Below the pieces are notes generated by a model, which ran no database searches, had not been told where the DNA came from, and saw only the letters and a list, made by a program, of their open reading frames with translations. Shown piece by piece: positions 7,518 to 15,407 of a stretch of DNA of 38,614 nucleotides. Made by a program: the position numbers and the translations under genes. Source of the DNA: an uncultured Porphyromonadaceae bacterium. Its GTDB lineage: Bacteria; Bacteroidota; Bacteroidia; Bacteroidales; Muribaculaceae. Numbering within the stretch: position 1 is the first letter of the stretch; each line of letters opens with the position of its first letter. The stretch lies in NCBI GenBank assembly GCA_937901905.1, contig CALDIF010000065.1:1-38614 (forward strand). Direction: 5' to 3'.

Positions 7518-10292
7518 TCAACACACAATGTTAACGATGCGACCATGCACCACAATAACCTTGCGAGGCTCGCGACCCTCGAGACGCTTAATGGCATCGG
7601 GAGAGGCAAGAACTGTAGCGCGCACCTCGTCATCGGGCATGTCGGCAGGCAAATCAATGGTGAAACGCACCTTGCCGTTAAATTGCACGGCATATTTGAC
7701 ACTGTCTTCCTTGAGATACTGCTCGTCGTAGGCAGGCCACTGAGCATCACACACGGTAGTGTCATGACCCGACACATGCCACAACTCCTCGGCGATGTGC
7801 GGTGCAAACGGAGCGAGCACGGTAATGAGAGGCTCGAGCACAGCGCGCTTGTGACAATGTAGCGGAGTAAGTTCGTTCACGGCAATGATGAATGCGGGCA
7901 CTGCCGTGTTGTAACTGAATGCCTCGATGTCGACAGTAACTTTCTTGAGCAACTTGTGCAATGTCTTGAGTTCGGCAGGTGTTGCAGGTTCATCGTTAAG
8001 ACACAACCCGTCACGATCGTAGAACAATGCCCACAAGCGCTTGAGGAAACCGGTCACACCGGTAATACCCTTGGTGCTCCACGGCTTGCTCGCTTCAATG
8101 GGACCGAGGTACATCTCGTAAAGACGCAGAGCGTCGGCTCCGTAGTCCTCAACCACATTGTCGGGGTTGACAACGTTGAAGTAAGACTTAGACATCTTCT
8201 CTATAGCCGTGCCACAAATATACTTGCCGTCCTCGAGTATAAATTCGGCTGTCGCGTACTCTGCCCGCCACTGCTTGAAGGATTCAATATCAAGGGTCAC
8301 ATCATCGACAATATTGACATCGACATGAATGGGCGTCACCTTGTAATTGCCACGCAATCCGGCACTTACAAACGTATTGGTTCCCTCGATGCGATACACG
8401 AAGCGACTGCTGCCCTGTATCATGCCCTGGTTGACCAATCGGGCAAAAGGCTCGGACTTGCACACATAACCGTAGTCATACAGGAATTTGTTCCAAAAAC
8501 GGCTGTATATCAAGTGTCCGGTAGCGTGCTCGCTACCACCGACGTACAAGTCAACTTGCTGCCAATAGTTGTTGGCATCGTGCGACACGAGAGCATCGTC
8601 GTTGTGAGGATCCATGTATCGCAAGTAATAGGCACTGCTACCGGCAAAGCCCGGCATGGTACACAATTCGAGGGGACAACCGTTGGCGGCAACCCAGTTG
8701 CGCGCACGTCCCAACGGGGGCTCGCCATCCTCGGTAGGCAGGAATTTATCCACTTCGGGCAAGAGCAACGGCAAGTCGCGTTCATCAAGCGGTTGGGGCA
8801 TATTGTCCTCGTCGTAGTAGATTGGGAACGGCTCGCCCCAATAACGTTGACGGCTGAAGATGGCATCGCGCAAGCGGTAATTAACCTTGACGCGACCGAT
8901 GCCGGCTTGCTCGATATATTCCTTAGTGCGGGCAATCGCTTCGGGCACCGTCAACCCATCAAGTTGCAAACGCTCGTTGCTGCTGTTAGTCATGATGCCC
9001 TGTTTTGCATCAAAACTCTCCTCGCTGACATCAGCGCCCTCAATCAACGGAATTATAGGCAAGTCGAACTTGCGGGCGAATGCATAGTCGCGGCTGTCGT
9101 GAGCCGGGACAGCCATGATGGCTCCTGTACCGTAGCCGGCGAGCACATAGTCGCTCACGTAGATGGGTATTTGCTTGCCGGTGACAGGGTTGATAGCATG
9201 ACTGCCGGTGAACACACCGGTGACACGCTTGTCTATCATGCGCTCGCGCTCGGTCTTGTGGCGCACCTCATCAAGATAAGCCTCAACAGCAGCGCGTTGC
9301 TCGGGTGTTGTCACCACGTCTACATATTCGCTCTCGGGAGCCAACACCATGAAGGTCACACCAAAGATTGTGTCGGCACGCGTGGTGAATATCAACAAGT
9401 CGACATCATCACGACCGGCAATGGGGAAGTGCATCTCGGCACCCTCGCTACGACCTATCCAGTTGCGTTGCGTTTCCTTGAGGGCATCACTCCACTGCAG
9501 GGTGTCAAGGTCATCAAGCAAACGACCGGCATAGGCGCTCACTCGCAGGCACCACTGACTCATCATCTTTTGCTCAACCGGATAACCGCCGCGAATTGAG
9601 ACACCTTCACTCACCTCATCGTTGGCGAGCACGGTACCCAAGCCGGCACACCAATTAACCATCGTGTTGCCACGATAGGCAATGCGATAATCCATGAGCA
9701 CCCGTTCGCGCTCCACACGTGTCATGGAGTTCCACCGGTCGGCAGTGAACGTGTATTCGGCACCACAGTGAGCATGAACACCGGCAGTGCCCTGTTTCTC
9801 AAATAGTGCCACCAGTTGCTCAATGGGTCGAGCCGCATCGGCGTCGAGGTCGTAGTAACTGCCGAACATCTTGAGGAATGCCCACTGTGTCCACTTGTAA
9901 TAGGCGGGATCACACGTGCGCACCTCACGATCCCAATCGAAACTGAAACCGATTTTATCCAATTGCTCGCGATAACGGGCAATATTGCGCGTGGTTGTCA
10001 CCTCGGGGTGCTGACCGGTTTGTATGGCATACTGCTCGGCAGGCAAGCCGTAGGCATCGTAGCCCATGGGGTGTAACACGTTGAAACCACACTGACGCTT
10101 GTAGCGCGCGTAAATGTCACTTGCTATGTAACCCAACGGGTGACCCACATGCAAGCCGGCTCCCGATGGGTAAGGGAACATATCGAGGACGTAGAACTTG
10201 GGACGCGACGGGTCAACCTCGACGTGATACACCTTGTGCTCACGCCAATACTGCTGCCACCGCTCTTCTATCAACTTGTGATTGTATTCCAT
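7518..10292 (-). CDS. leuS: Leucine--tRNA ligase
   Basis: Class I leucyl-tRNA synthetase, 924 residues, charging tRNA-Leu. The HIGH-type motif is in YPSGAGLHVGHPLGY (about 42-56), and the KMSKS loop is KMSKSYFN (about 693-700). The inserted editing (CP1) domain lies between (about 225-430; AVPAHDSRDYAFARKF). The anticodon-binding region and C-terminal domain (FNGKVRFTIDLPADMPDDEVRATVLAS) complete the protein, so it appears intact. It is divergent from deoC, with a TAACTTTG box 25 bp before its ATG, and ends at the bidirectional hairpin shared with lysS. Large open frames on the opposite strand are shadows. Confidence 0.97.
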   Translation of the reverse strand: MEYNHKLIEERWQQYWREHKVYHVEVDPSRPKFYVLDMFPYPSGAGLHVGHPLGYIASDIYARYKRQCGFNVLHPMGYDAYGLPAEQYAIQTGQHPEVTTTRNIARYREQLDKIGFSFDWDREVRTCDPAYYKWTQWAFLKMFGSYYDLDADAARPIEQLVALFEKQGTAGVHAHCGAEYTFTADRWNSMTRVERERVLMDYRIAYRGNTMVNWCAGLGTVLANDEVSEGVSIRGGYPVEQKMMSQWCLRVSAYAGRLLDDLDTLQWSDALKETQRNWIGRSEGAEMHFPIAGRDDVDLLIFTTRADTIFGVTFMVLAPESEYVDVVTTPEQRAAVEAYLDEVRHKTERERMIDKRVTGVFTGSHAINPVTGKQIPIYVSDYVLAGYGTGAIMAVPAHDSRDYAFARKFDLPIIPLIEGADVSEESFDAKQGIMTNSSNERLQLDGLTVPEAIARTKEYIEQAGIGRVKVNYRLRDAIFSRQRYWGEPFPIYYDEDNMPQPLDERDLPLLLPEVDKFLPTEDGEPPLGRARNWVAANGCPLELCTMPGFAGSSAYYLRYMDPHNDDALVSHDANNYWQQVDLYVGGSEHATGHLIYSRFWNKFLYDYGYVCKSEPFARLVNQGMIQGSSRFVYRIEGTNTFVSAGLRGNYKVTPIHVDVNIVDDVTLDIESFKQWRAEYATAEFILEDGKYICGTAIEKMSKSYFNVVNPDNVVEDYGADALRLYEMYLGPIEASKPWSTKGITGVTGFLKRLWALFYDRDGLCLNDEPATPAELKTLHKLLKKVTVDIEAFSYNTAVPAFIIAVNELTPLHCHKRAVLEPLITVLAPFAPHIAEELWHVSGHDTTVCDAQWPAYDEQYLKEDSVKYAVQFNGKVRFTIDLPADMPDDEVRATVLASPDAIKRLEGREPRKVIVVHGRIVNIVC

Positions 10293-10316
10293 AACAATAG
10301 GTTAGTAAAATTTTTG

Positions 10317-10324
10317 CAAAGTTA
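10317..10324 (-). promoter_or_regulatory. Probable leuS -7 box
   Basis: TAACTTTG on the minus strand, ending 24 nt before the leuS ATG. I see no TTTG at the 19-20 bp spacing, so only the -7 element is supported. Confidence 0.5.
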
Positions 10325-10343
10325 GTGAATTCTCCCAAAACAT

Positions 10344-10374
10344 TTTGAATATATCACGAATTTCCTTACTTTTG
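10344..10374 (+). promoter_or_regulatory. deoC promoter
   Basis: -33 TTTG (10344-10347) and -7 TACTTTTG (10367-10374) with 19 bp between. The leader to the ATG at 10442 would be about 60 nt. Confidence 0.75.
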
Positions 10375-10441
10375 CATTCTTGAACAGTGCGCTAACGCTT
10401 AATTTTATTAACCATATTAAATTAACAACTACATTTCACTT

Positions 10442-11359
10442 ATGAGCAATCATGAACACCATCATCACGACGAGCCTGTCGATCGCTACCGTCAAGTTAT
10501 AGCCGAGAGTGCTGTAGTGAGCGACGATGCAGCCGTGAAGGCAGCCGTTGAAAAACTGCTTGCCGAGCATGCCGAGGAGAACAACACCCCCGAGGTGCAA
10601 CAGTTCTTGCTTAATTGCGTTGACCTGACCACTCTCGCCACCGAGGATAGCGAACACTCGGTCGCCGCATTCGTGCAAAAAGTGAACGACTACGACGAGA
10701 AATATCCTATGTACAAGAATGTCGCTGCCGTGTGTGTGTATAGCAACTTCGCCGCCATCGCTCGCGCCACGCTCGAGGTGTCGGGTGTTGACATCGCTGT
10801 GTGCAGCGCAACGTTCCCCTCAAGCCAGGCACATCTCGAGACCAAAGTCATTGAGACCCAACTTGCAGTTGCCGACGGAGCCGACGAGGTCGACGTGGTG
10901 CTCAACGTGGGTTACTTCGTTGACGGGGCTTACGAGGAGTTGTGCGACGAAATCATTGAGTTGAAAGAGGCGGTTGGCGAGCGTCCGCTCAAGGTTATTC
11001 TTGAGAGCGGTTTGCTCAAGACTGCCGCCAACATCAAGGCTGCGTCAATCCTGTCGATGTACAGTGGAGCCGACTTCATCAAGACATCGACCGGCAAGAT
11101 TTACCCGGGAGCCGACCTCGAGGCGGCTTACGTGATGTGCCAATGTATCAAGGAATACTACGAGAAGACCGGTAATGTAGTGGGCTTCAAGGCTTCGGGC
11201 GGCATTCGCACTACCGAAGATGCGGTGAAGTACTATACCATAGTCAAGGAAGTTTTGGGCGAGGAGTGGCTGACCAACAAGCGCTTCCGCATAGGTGCCA
11301 GCAGTCTTGCCAACGCCTTGTTCCAATCCTTCACCGGCACTACCGAGAAGGTTTTTTAA
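10442..11359 (+). CDS. deoC: Deoxyribose-phosphate aldolase
   Basis: Class I aldolase that splits 2-deoxyribose-5-phosphate into acetaldehyde and glyceraldehyde-3-phosphate during deoxynucleoside catabolism. 305 residues against about 259 in E. coli, the extra part being mainly N-terminal. Family motifs: DEVDVVLNVGYFVDG (catalytic Asp), LKVILESGLL, the Schiff-base lysine in DFIKTSTGK (Lys214), and VGFKASGGIRTTEDA. The N-terminus has a natural His cluster (NHEHHHHDE, residues 3-11), which may bind metal; its role is unknown. Transcribed alone from its own promoter and followed by a GC-rich hairpin. Confidence 0.95.
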   Translation: MSNHEHHHHDEPVDRYRQVIAESAVVSDDAAVKAAVEKLLAEHAEENNTPEVQQFLLNCVDLTTLATEDSEHSVAAFVQKVNDYDEKYPMYKNVAAVCVYSNFAAIARATLEVSGVDIAVCSATFPSSQAHLETKVIETQLAVADGADEVDVVLNVGYFVDGAYEELCDEIIELKEAVGERPLKVILESGLLKTAANIKAASILSMYSGADFIKTSTGKIYPGADLEAAYVMCQCIKEYYEKTGNVVGFKASGGIRTTEDAVKYYTIVKEVLGEEWLTNKRFRIGASSLANALFQSFTGTTEKVF

Positions 11360-11385
11360 CCTGATTGAACCGATTAATATAACCA

Positions 11386-11427
11386 CCCCCCATACACCAC
11401 CCGGGTTCACCCGGGCTGTATGGGGGG
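11386..11427 (+). terminator. Compound hairpin after deoC
   Basis: A 10-bp outer stem (CCCCCCATAC, 11386-11395, with GTATGGGGGG, 11418-11427) encloses an inner CCCGGG/CCCGGG stem (11400-11405 and 11410-11415) with a TTCA loop. It is very stable but lacks a following T tract. It starts 27 bp after the deoC stop. Confidence 0.65.
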
Positions 11428-11442
11428 CTTGTAAAGCAAGCC
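11426..11442 (+). other. Second hairpin abutting the SGNH start
   Basis: GGCTTG (11426-11431) pairs with CAAGCC (11437-11442) around a 5-nt loop. It shares two G residues with the preceding hairpin, so the two may be alternative folds, and it ends 3 nt before the GTG start of the next gene. Confidence 0.5.
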
Positions 11443-11445
11443 GAG

Positions 11446-12828
11446 GTGCGAGCAAAGACCCTGATATTACTGACACTCACCGTCATTATCACGATGATTG
11501 CGTTGAGTTTACTGCCCGAGGGATTGTCCGTCGGGCAGTACAAGATAGTCCCCGGTCACGCCCTTGACGACTTGCTGAGCGAAGGACCCGGCGCGATGAA
11601 TGCCGAGGTCGATTCAATAGCCGGGTTGGCCGAAGAGCACGTCGACACTTGTCCCGAAGGCAAAACGTGTATTATTGATTTTTCGCCCGACGGGCATGGC
11701 ATGAAACCGTTGTATGATGCCCTCGCGCGCAAGGCGGCATTAGGCAGACCGGTGCGCATAGCCGTTCTCGGTGACAGTTACATTCAAGGCGATATTCTCA
11801 CCGCTCCGCTGCGTTCCTTGCTGCAACAGGCATGGGGTGGTAGCGGAGTCGGTTTGGTTCCGATGAGTAACAGTGGCTCAAATGAGTTCCGTCGCAGTGT
11901 TAAACACGAGTTCGGTCGTTGGGAAGAACATCTTGCCAACAAGCGCAGCGGTTATGACGCCGCACGCTACGGAACACTCACCGCGTCATACTTCACGACC
12001 GCCTCGTCCACATGGACTGCGCTGACGGGTGTTAACAAGTATGCACGGCTTGACAGTTGTTACAGCAGCACCCTGATATACTATGCTCCCACAGCCACCG
12101 CGACAGCGCGAGTGAGCGTCACCCCCGACGGCAAAACCACACTGCGACACACATTGGGCGGCACGCCGGGTTTCGGAGCCGTGAGTGTCGACGGACTCAT
12201 GGGCGGTGTGCGTTGGGACATAGAGAGCAGCAGCAATAACATGACTTTTATCGGAGTGTCGATGGACCCCACCACCGATGGCATCGCGCTTGACAACTTC
12301 GCCATGGAAAGCCTCAGCGGTTACCACCTCGGCAGCATTCCCGAGTCGCTATTGAGCGACTTTGACCGTGTGAGGCACTACGACCTCGTGGTGGTGATGT
12401 TCGGTCAAAACATTGCCAACGTCAAGGCAACTAAAGCAAGTAATTACGACGGCTACATCAAGCAGATGTCGCGCGTGATGGAACTGCTCAAATCGTCAAT
12501 GCCGGACACCGGCTTCCTGTTGGTGAGCATAGGCGACCGCAACGTCAAGCGTGCCGGCTCGTGGGTGACCCCCGACGGCATCAAACTGATGGTGGCTGCC
12601 CAACAAACAGTTGCAATGGAAAGCGGTGTGGCGTTTTTCAACTTGTACGAAGCCATGGGTGGCGAGGGCAGCGTGGCGAGCCTCGTCGAAGCCGGCATGG
12701 CAAACAAAGATTATACCCACATCAATCACCGCGGTGGCGAGAAGTTGGCTCCGTTGTTCGCCGATGCTATGCTGTGGGGTTACGAGTGTTACGGTCGTCA
12801 CTATACCAAGAAAGGAGGGGACAGATGA
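11446..12828 (+). CDS. SGNH/GDSL-type hydrolase, MBOAT partner
   Basis: Secreted or membrane-anchored SGNH hydrolase of 460 residues. The N-terminus (TLILLTLTVIITMIALSLLP) is one hydrophobic segment acting as signal or anchor. The block I motif AVLGDSYIQGD gives nucleophile Ser111, and the C-terminal DYTHINHRGGEKL supplies the DxxH pair Asp422/His425. It overlaps the downstream MBOAT acyltransferase by 4 nt. The pair resembles systems that move acetyl or other acyl groups onto extracellular polysaccharide (AlgI/AlgX logic): the MBOAT brings acyl across the membrane and the SGNH protein attaches or trims it. The glycan is unknown. The start is GTG at 11446, just behind two hairpins; no ATG occurs before residue 17, and starting there would remove most of the signal segment. 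Confidence 0.82.
   Translation: MRAKTLILLTLTVIITMIALSLLPEGLSVGQYKIVPGHALDDLLSEGPGAMNAEVDSIAGLAEEHVDTCPEGKTCIIDFSPDGHGMKPLYDALARKAALGRPVRIAVLGDSYIQGDILTAPLRSLLQQAWGGSGVGLVPMSNSGSNEFRRSVKHEFGRWEEHLANKRSGYDAARYGTLTASYFTTASSTWTALTGVNKYARLDSCYSSTLIYYAPTATATARVSVTPDGKTTLRHTLGGTPGFGAVSVDGLMGGVRWDIESSSNNMTFIGVSMDPTTDGIALDNFAMESLSGYHLGSIPESLLSDFDRVRHYDLVVVMFGQNIANVKATKASNYDGYIKQMSRVMELLKSSMPDTGFLLVSIGDRNVKRAGSWVTPDGIKLMVAAQQTVAMESGVAFFNLYEAMGGEGSVASLVEAGMANKDYTHINHRGGEKLAPLFADAMLWGYECYGRHYTKKGGDR
12811..12827 (+). promoter_or_regulatory. Canonical Shine-Dalgarno before the MBOAT gene
   Basis: AAAGGAGG ends 6 nt before the ATG at 12825. It lies within the end of the SGNH gene (KKGGDR). Such sites are uncommon in Bacteroidetes, whose ribosomes make little use of them, so it may be a chance result of the codons. 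Confidence 0.45.
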
Positions 12829-14342
12829 TTATAGGTTCTATTTTCCACAACCTATGGGCGATGTTGACCTTCAGCGGCGACTCGCCGCTGATGATTAGCA
12901 GCGGACTGTTTCCCTGGATATTTCTCTTGATGATAGCCGGCTCGGCGATGACACGGCGCAATAACGTGGCGCGCGTTGCATGGTTGCTCCTGTGCAGTTA
13001 TTACTGCTACTATAAAACAACGGGGGGCGCGATGATGTGGCTGATTGTTGTCACGGTGAGCGACTGGTTGCTCGCACGCGGCATCGATCGCACCGGCAAC
13101 GAGACATGGCGTCGCATGATGGTCGCGACAAGCGTCATTCTCGACTTGAGTCTGCTCGCATTTTTCAAATATGCCGGTTTCATCGCTTCGATAGTCGGGT
13201 CGTCGTTCGTGGGCTTTGACGTGCTGATGCCTGTCGGCATCTCGTTCTACATCTTCCAGTCAATCGGCTACACGGTCGACGTGTATCGGGGCAAAGTGGA
13301 GGCAACCGACTCCCTATTGGAATACGCGTTTTTCCTCGCGTTCTTTCCCCAATTGGTAATGGGACCTATCGTGCGAGCCGGGGACATGTTGCCACAGTTG
13401 CGCGAGCGGGCGCGAGTAACACGCACTATGCTCGGCGTGGGCGTTTGGTTGGTGATGTGCGGATTATTCAAGAAGGCAGTGCTTGCCGACTTTATAGGAG
13501 CAAACTTTGTAAACCGCATTTTTGCCGACCCCACGCACAGTCCCGGCATCGTAAACCTGCTCGGTGTGTACGGATATGCTTTCAAGTTATACCTCGACTT
13601 CTCGGGTTACAGCGAGATGGCTATAGGCTTGTCGATGCTGCTCGGGCTGAAGATAGCCCCCAACTTCAACAGCCCTTATCGCAGCGCGTCAATAACCGAA
13701 TTTTGGCGAAGGTGGCACATATCACTCTCCACATGGTTGCGCGACTACTTGTACATCAGTTTGGGTGGAAATCGCAAGGGCACTTTGCGCCAAAACATCA
13801 ACCTGTTCATCACCATGACTTTGGGCGGATTGTGGCACGGAGCCTCATGGAACTTCGTGATATGGGGCGCGTTACATGGCGCGGCACTCATCGTGCACAA
13901 GTGGTGGATGAGATTTACCGGACAAGATCCGCGTAATCCTCGACGCCACTCATGGGCAGGTCATATACTCGCGGTGGCGGTCACGTTCCACTTCGTCTGT
14001 TTTACTTGGGTCTTCTTCAACACCGGTAGCGTGGGGGGGTATACCGACGATGCCGGATTTTACCATGCCGGAGCACTCGACATGTTGAGCAACATCTTTT
14101 GTCACTTTGCGCCCGAACACTTCGGTGCCTATATGAGTCAGTTCGCCGGCATCTACCGCCAGCCCCTCGCGTTGCTCGCGCTCGCCGTAGTGTTGCACTA
14201 TGTACCCGAAAATGTCGAACAACGTTGTCGCGAAACTTTTGCAGCAATGCCGATATGGACCTACGCCGTCGCTCTTGCTGTAGTTGTCACGTTAATAACC
14301 CAACTTGACATCGCGTTACCCTTCGATTACATCACGTTCTAA
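12825..14342 (+). CDS. MBOAT family O-acyltransferase (AlgI/DltB-like)
   Basis: Polytopic inner-membrane O-acyltransferase, 505 residues. MBOAT hallmarks: MPVGISFYIFQSIGYTVDVYRG, the NFNSPYRSASITEFWRRWHISLSTWLRDYLYISLGGN block, and the catalytic histidine (His338) in GGLWHGASWNFVIWG. About ten or more hydrophobic stretches run through it. In alginate and teichoic-acid systems such proteins pass acyl groups from a cytoplasmic donor to an extracytoplasmic acceptor; here the acceptor is presumably a surface or capsular glycan, an inference from pairing with the SGNH hydrolase (4-nt overlap). The ATG at 12825 was chosen because an open frame extending further upstream lies inside the SGNH gene. 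Followed after 14 nt by DUF4491. Confidence 0.92.
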   Translation: MIIGSIFHNLWAMLTFSGDSPLMISSGLFPWIFLLMIAGSAMTRRNNVARVAWLLLCSYYCYYKTTGGAMMWLIVVTVSDWLLARGIDRTGNETWRRMMVATSVILDLSLLAFFKYAGFIASIVGSSFVGFDVLMPVGISFYIFQSIGYTVDVYRGKVEATDSLLEYAFFLAFFPQLVMGPIVRAGDMLPQLRERARVTRTMLGVGVWLVMCGLFKKAVLADFIGANFVNRIFADPTHSPGIVNLLGVYGYAFKLYLDFSGYSEMAIGLSMLLGLKIAPNFNSPYRSASITEFWRRWHISLSTWLRDYLYISLGGNRKGTLRQNINLFITMTLGGLWHGASWNFVIWGALHGAALIVHKWWMRFTGQDPRNPRRHSWAGHILAVAVTFHFVCFTWVFFNTGSVGGYTDDAGFYHAGALDMLSNIFCHFAPEHFGAYMSQFAGIYRQPLALLALAVVLHYVPENVEQRCRETFAAMPIWTYAVALAVVVTLITQLDIALPFDYITF

Positions 14343-14356
14343 GTTCTTTAACCAAC

Positions 14357-14662
14357 ATGAATTTTATCGCTGCTCACAACTTGACAGGCATTGTAATAGG
14401 CTTTGCGACATTCTTTATAATCGGCTTGTTTCACCCATTGGTCATCAAGGGCGAATATTACTTCGGTGTAAAGTGTTGGTGGGCATTTCTCGTTGCCGGA
14501 ATAGGCTTCGGGTGGGCGGCCCTCATCGTGCCCGACGTGCTGTGGCAATCGCTGTTGGGCGTAACATCGTGCTCGTGTTTTTGGAGCATTCTTGAGGTGT
14601 TCCAACAGCGAGAACGGGTGAGGCGCGGTTGGTTTCCCAAGCGAGAAAAAAAGTCAACGTAG
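14357..14662 (+). CDS. DUF4491 small membrane protein
   Basis: A 101-residue protein recognised as DUF4491 from its pattern: IGLFHPLVIKGEYYFGVKCWWAFL, then SCSCFWSILEVFQQRERVRRGWFPKRE. Three hydrophobic helices (about 8-28, 40-60, 65-82) and a basic cytoplasmic-looking tail indicate an inner-membrane protein. Its function is not known. It follows the MBOAT gene by 14 nt and is probably the last gene of that unit, but the family is widespread in Bacteroidales away from MBOAT genes, so a shared role should not be assumed. Confidence 0.88.
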   Translation: MNFIAAHNLTGIVIGFATFFIIGLFHPLVIKGEYYFGVKCWWAFLVAGIGFGWAALIVPDVLWQSLLGVTSCSCFWSILEVFQQRERVRRGWFPKREKKST

Positions 14663-14717
14663 CAGGCCAGGCGCTTACCGAATGTCTGACGACATTTGTA
14701 CAGCATATATCACAATA

Positions 14718-14749
14718 TTTGCTCCGCAAATTTTGTTTTTGTAAATTTG
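14718..14749 (+). promoter_or_regulatory. Promoter of the HD/ribF/miaB operon
   Basis: -33 TTTG (14718-14721) and -7 TAAATTTG (14742-14749) with exactly 20 bp between. The ATG at 14768 follows only 18 nt after the box, so the leader is about 12 nt. This also argues against an earlier in-frame start near 14696. Confidence 0.78.
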
Positions 14750-14767
14750 CATCTCAAATACTACTTT

Positions 14768-15388
14768 ATGACCGACGAAACATTCAAACTGTCTCAGGAA
14801 GAGCATCGCACGACGATGGAGCGCATTGCCGACGCGGCGACACGCTTGCACGACATCGATGTTAACCAGCGTTACGGTGCTGACTTGCCTTATAGTTTCC
14901 ACTTACGGTCGGTTGCGGAGTGGGCAATGAGATATGCTCACGAGGTGCTCGCCACGGTTGATGACTTGTTGCCGGTGTACTTTGGGGCGTGGTTCCACGA
15001 CAGCATAGAGGATGCCCGCCTCACGTACAACGATGTACACGAGCGCGCCGGACAATTCATGAACCCCACCCAAGCCCTGATGGCTGTTGAGATAGTGTAC
15101 GCGCTCACCAACGACAAGGGGCGCACACGTTCCGAGCGTGCCGGCGAGCAATATTATGCCGGCATTCGCAACACACCTTACGCGCCGTTGATAAAACTTG
15201 CCGACCGCGTAGCAAACATGTCGTTCTCACTGCGCACCGAGGACACCGACAATGCCAATTACAAGACTCGCATGGTGGACATCTATCGTAGTGAGATGTC
15301 ACATTTTATCCAAGCCATCACCGGCGACGGCACCGACTCGCGGTGCTGTTTGCCCCCCGACATGGTGCAATACATCTTATCGCTTTAA
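14768..15388 (+). CDS. Stand-alone HD hydrolase, SpoT/MESH1-like
   Basis: A 206-residue metal-dependent HD phosphohydrolase. The pattern matches the hydrolase half of RelA/SpoT and of MESH1: first His in YSFHLRSVAE (His45), FHDSIED (His77-Asp78, Glu81-Asp82), and KLADRVANM (Asp146, Asn150) after the SpoT-like VYALTNDKGRTRSER segment. It has no synthetase or TGS domain. The substrate could be (p)ppGpp or another nucleotide such as NADPH, as reported for MESH1; sequence alone does not decide. First gene of a dense operon with SDR, ribF, upp, miaB, ribE and a phosphodiesterase. Start chosen at the ATG just after a well-formed promoter. Confidence 0.85.
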   Translation: MTDETFKLSQEEHRTTMERIADAATRLHDIDVNQRYGADLPYSFHLRSVAEWAMRYAHEVLATVDDLLPVYFGAWFHDSIEDARLTYNDVHERAGQFMNPTQALMAVEIVYALTNDKGRTRSERAGEQYYAGIRNTPYAPLIKLADRVANMSFSLRTEDTDNANYKTRMVDIYRSEMSHFIQAITGDGTDSRCCLPPDMVQYILSL

Positions 15389-15407
15389 ACCAAACAATAT
15401 AACGACT

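Noticed and set aside
7956..9599. Open frame of 547 codons on the plus strand
   Set aside because: It lies wholly antisense to leuS, which is intact with all class I motifs; composition reflects codon bias of leuS.
14681..14696. Terminator after DUF4491
   Set aside because: AATGTC/GACATT is only a 6-bp stem without a T tract, too weak to call.
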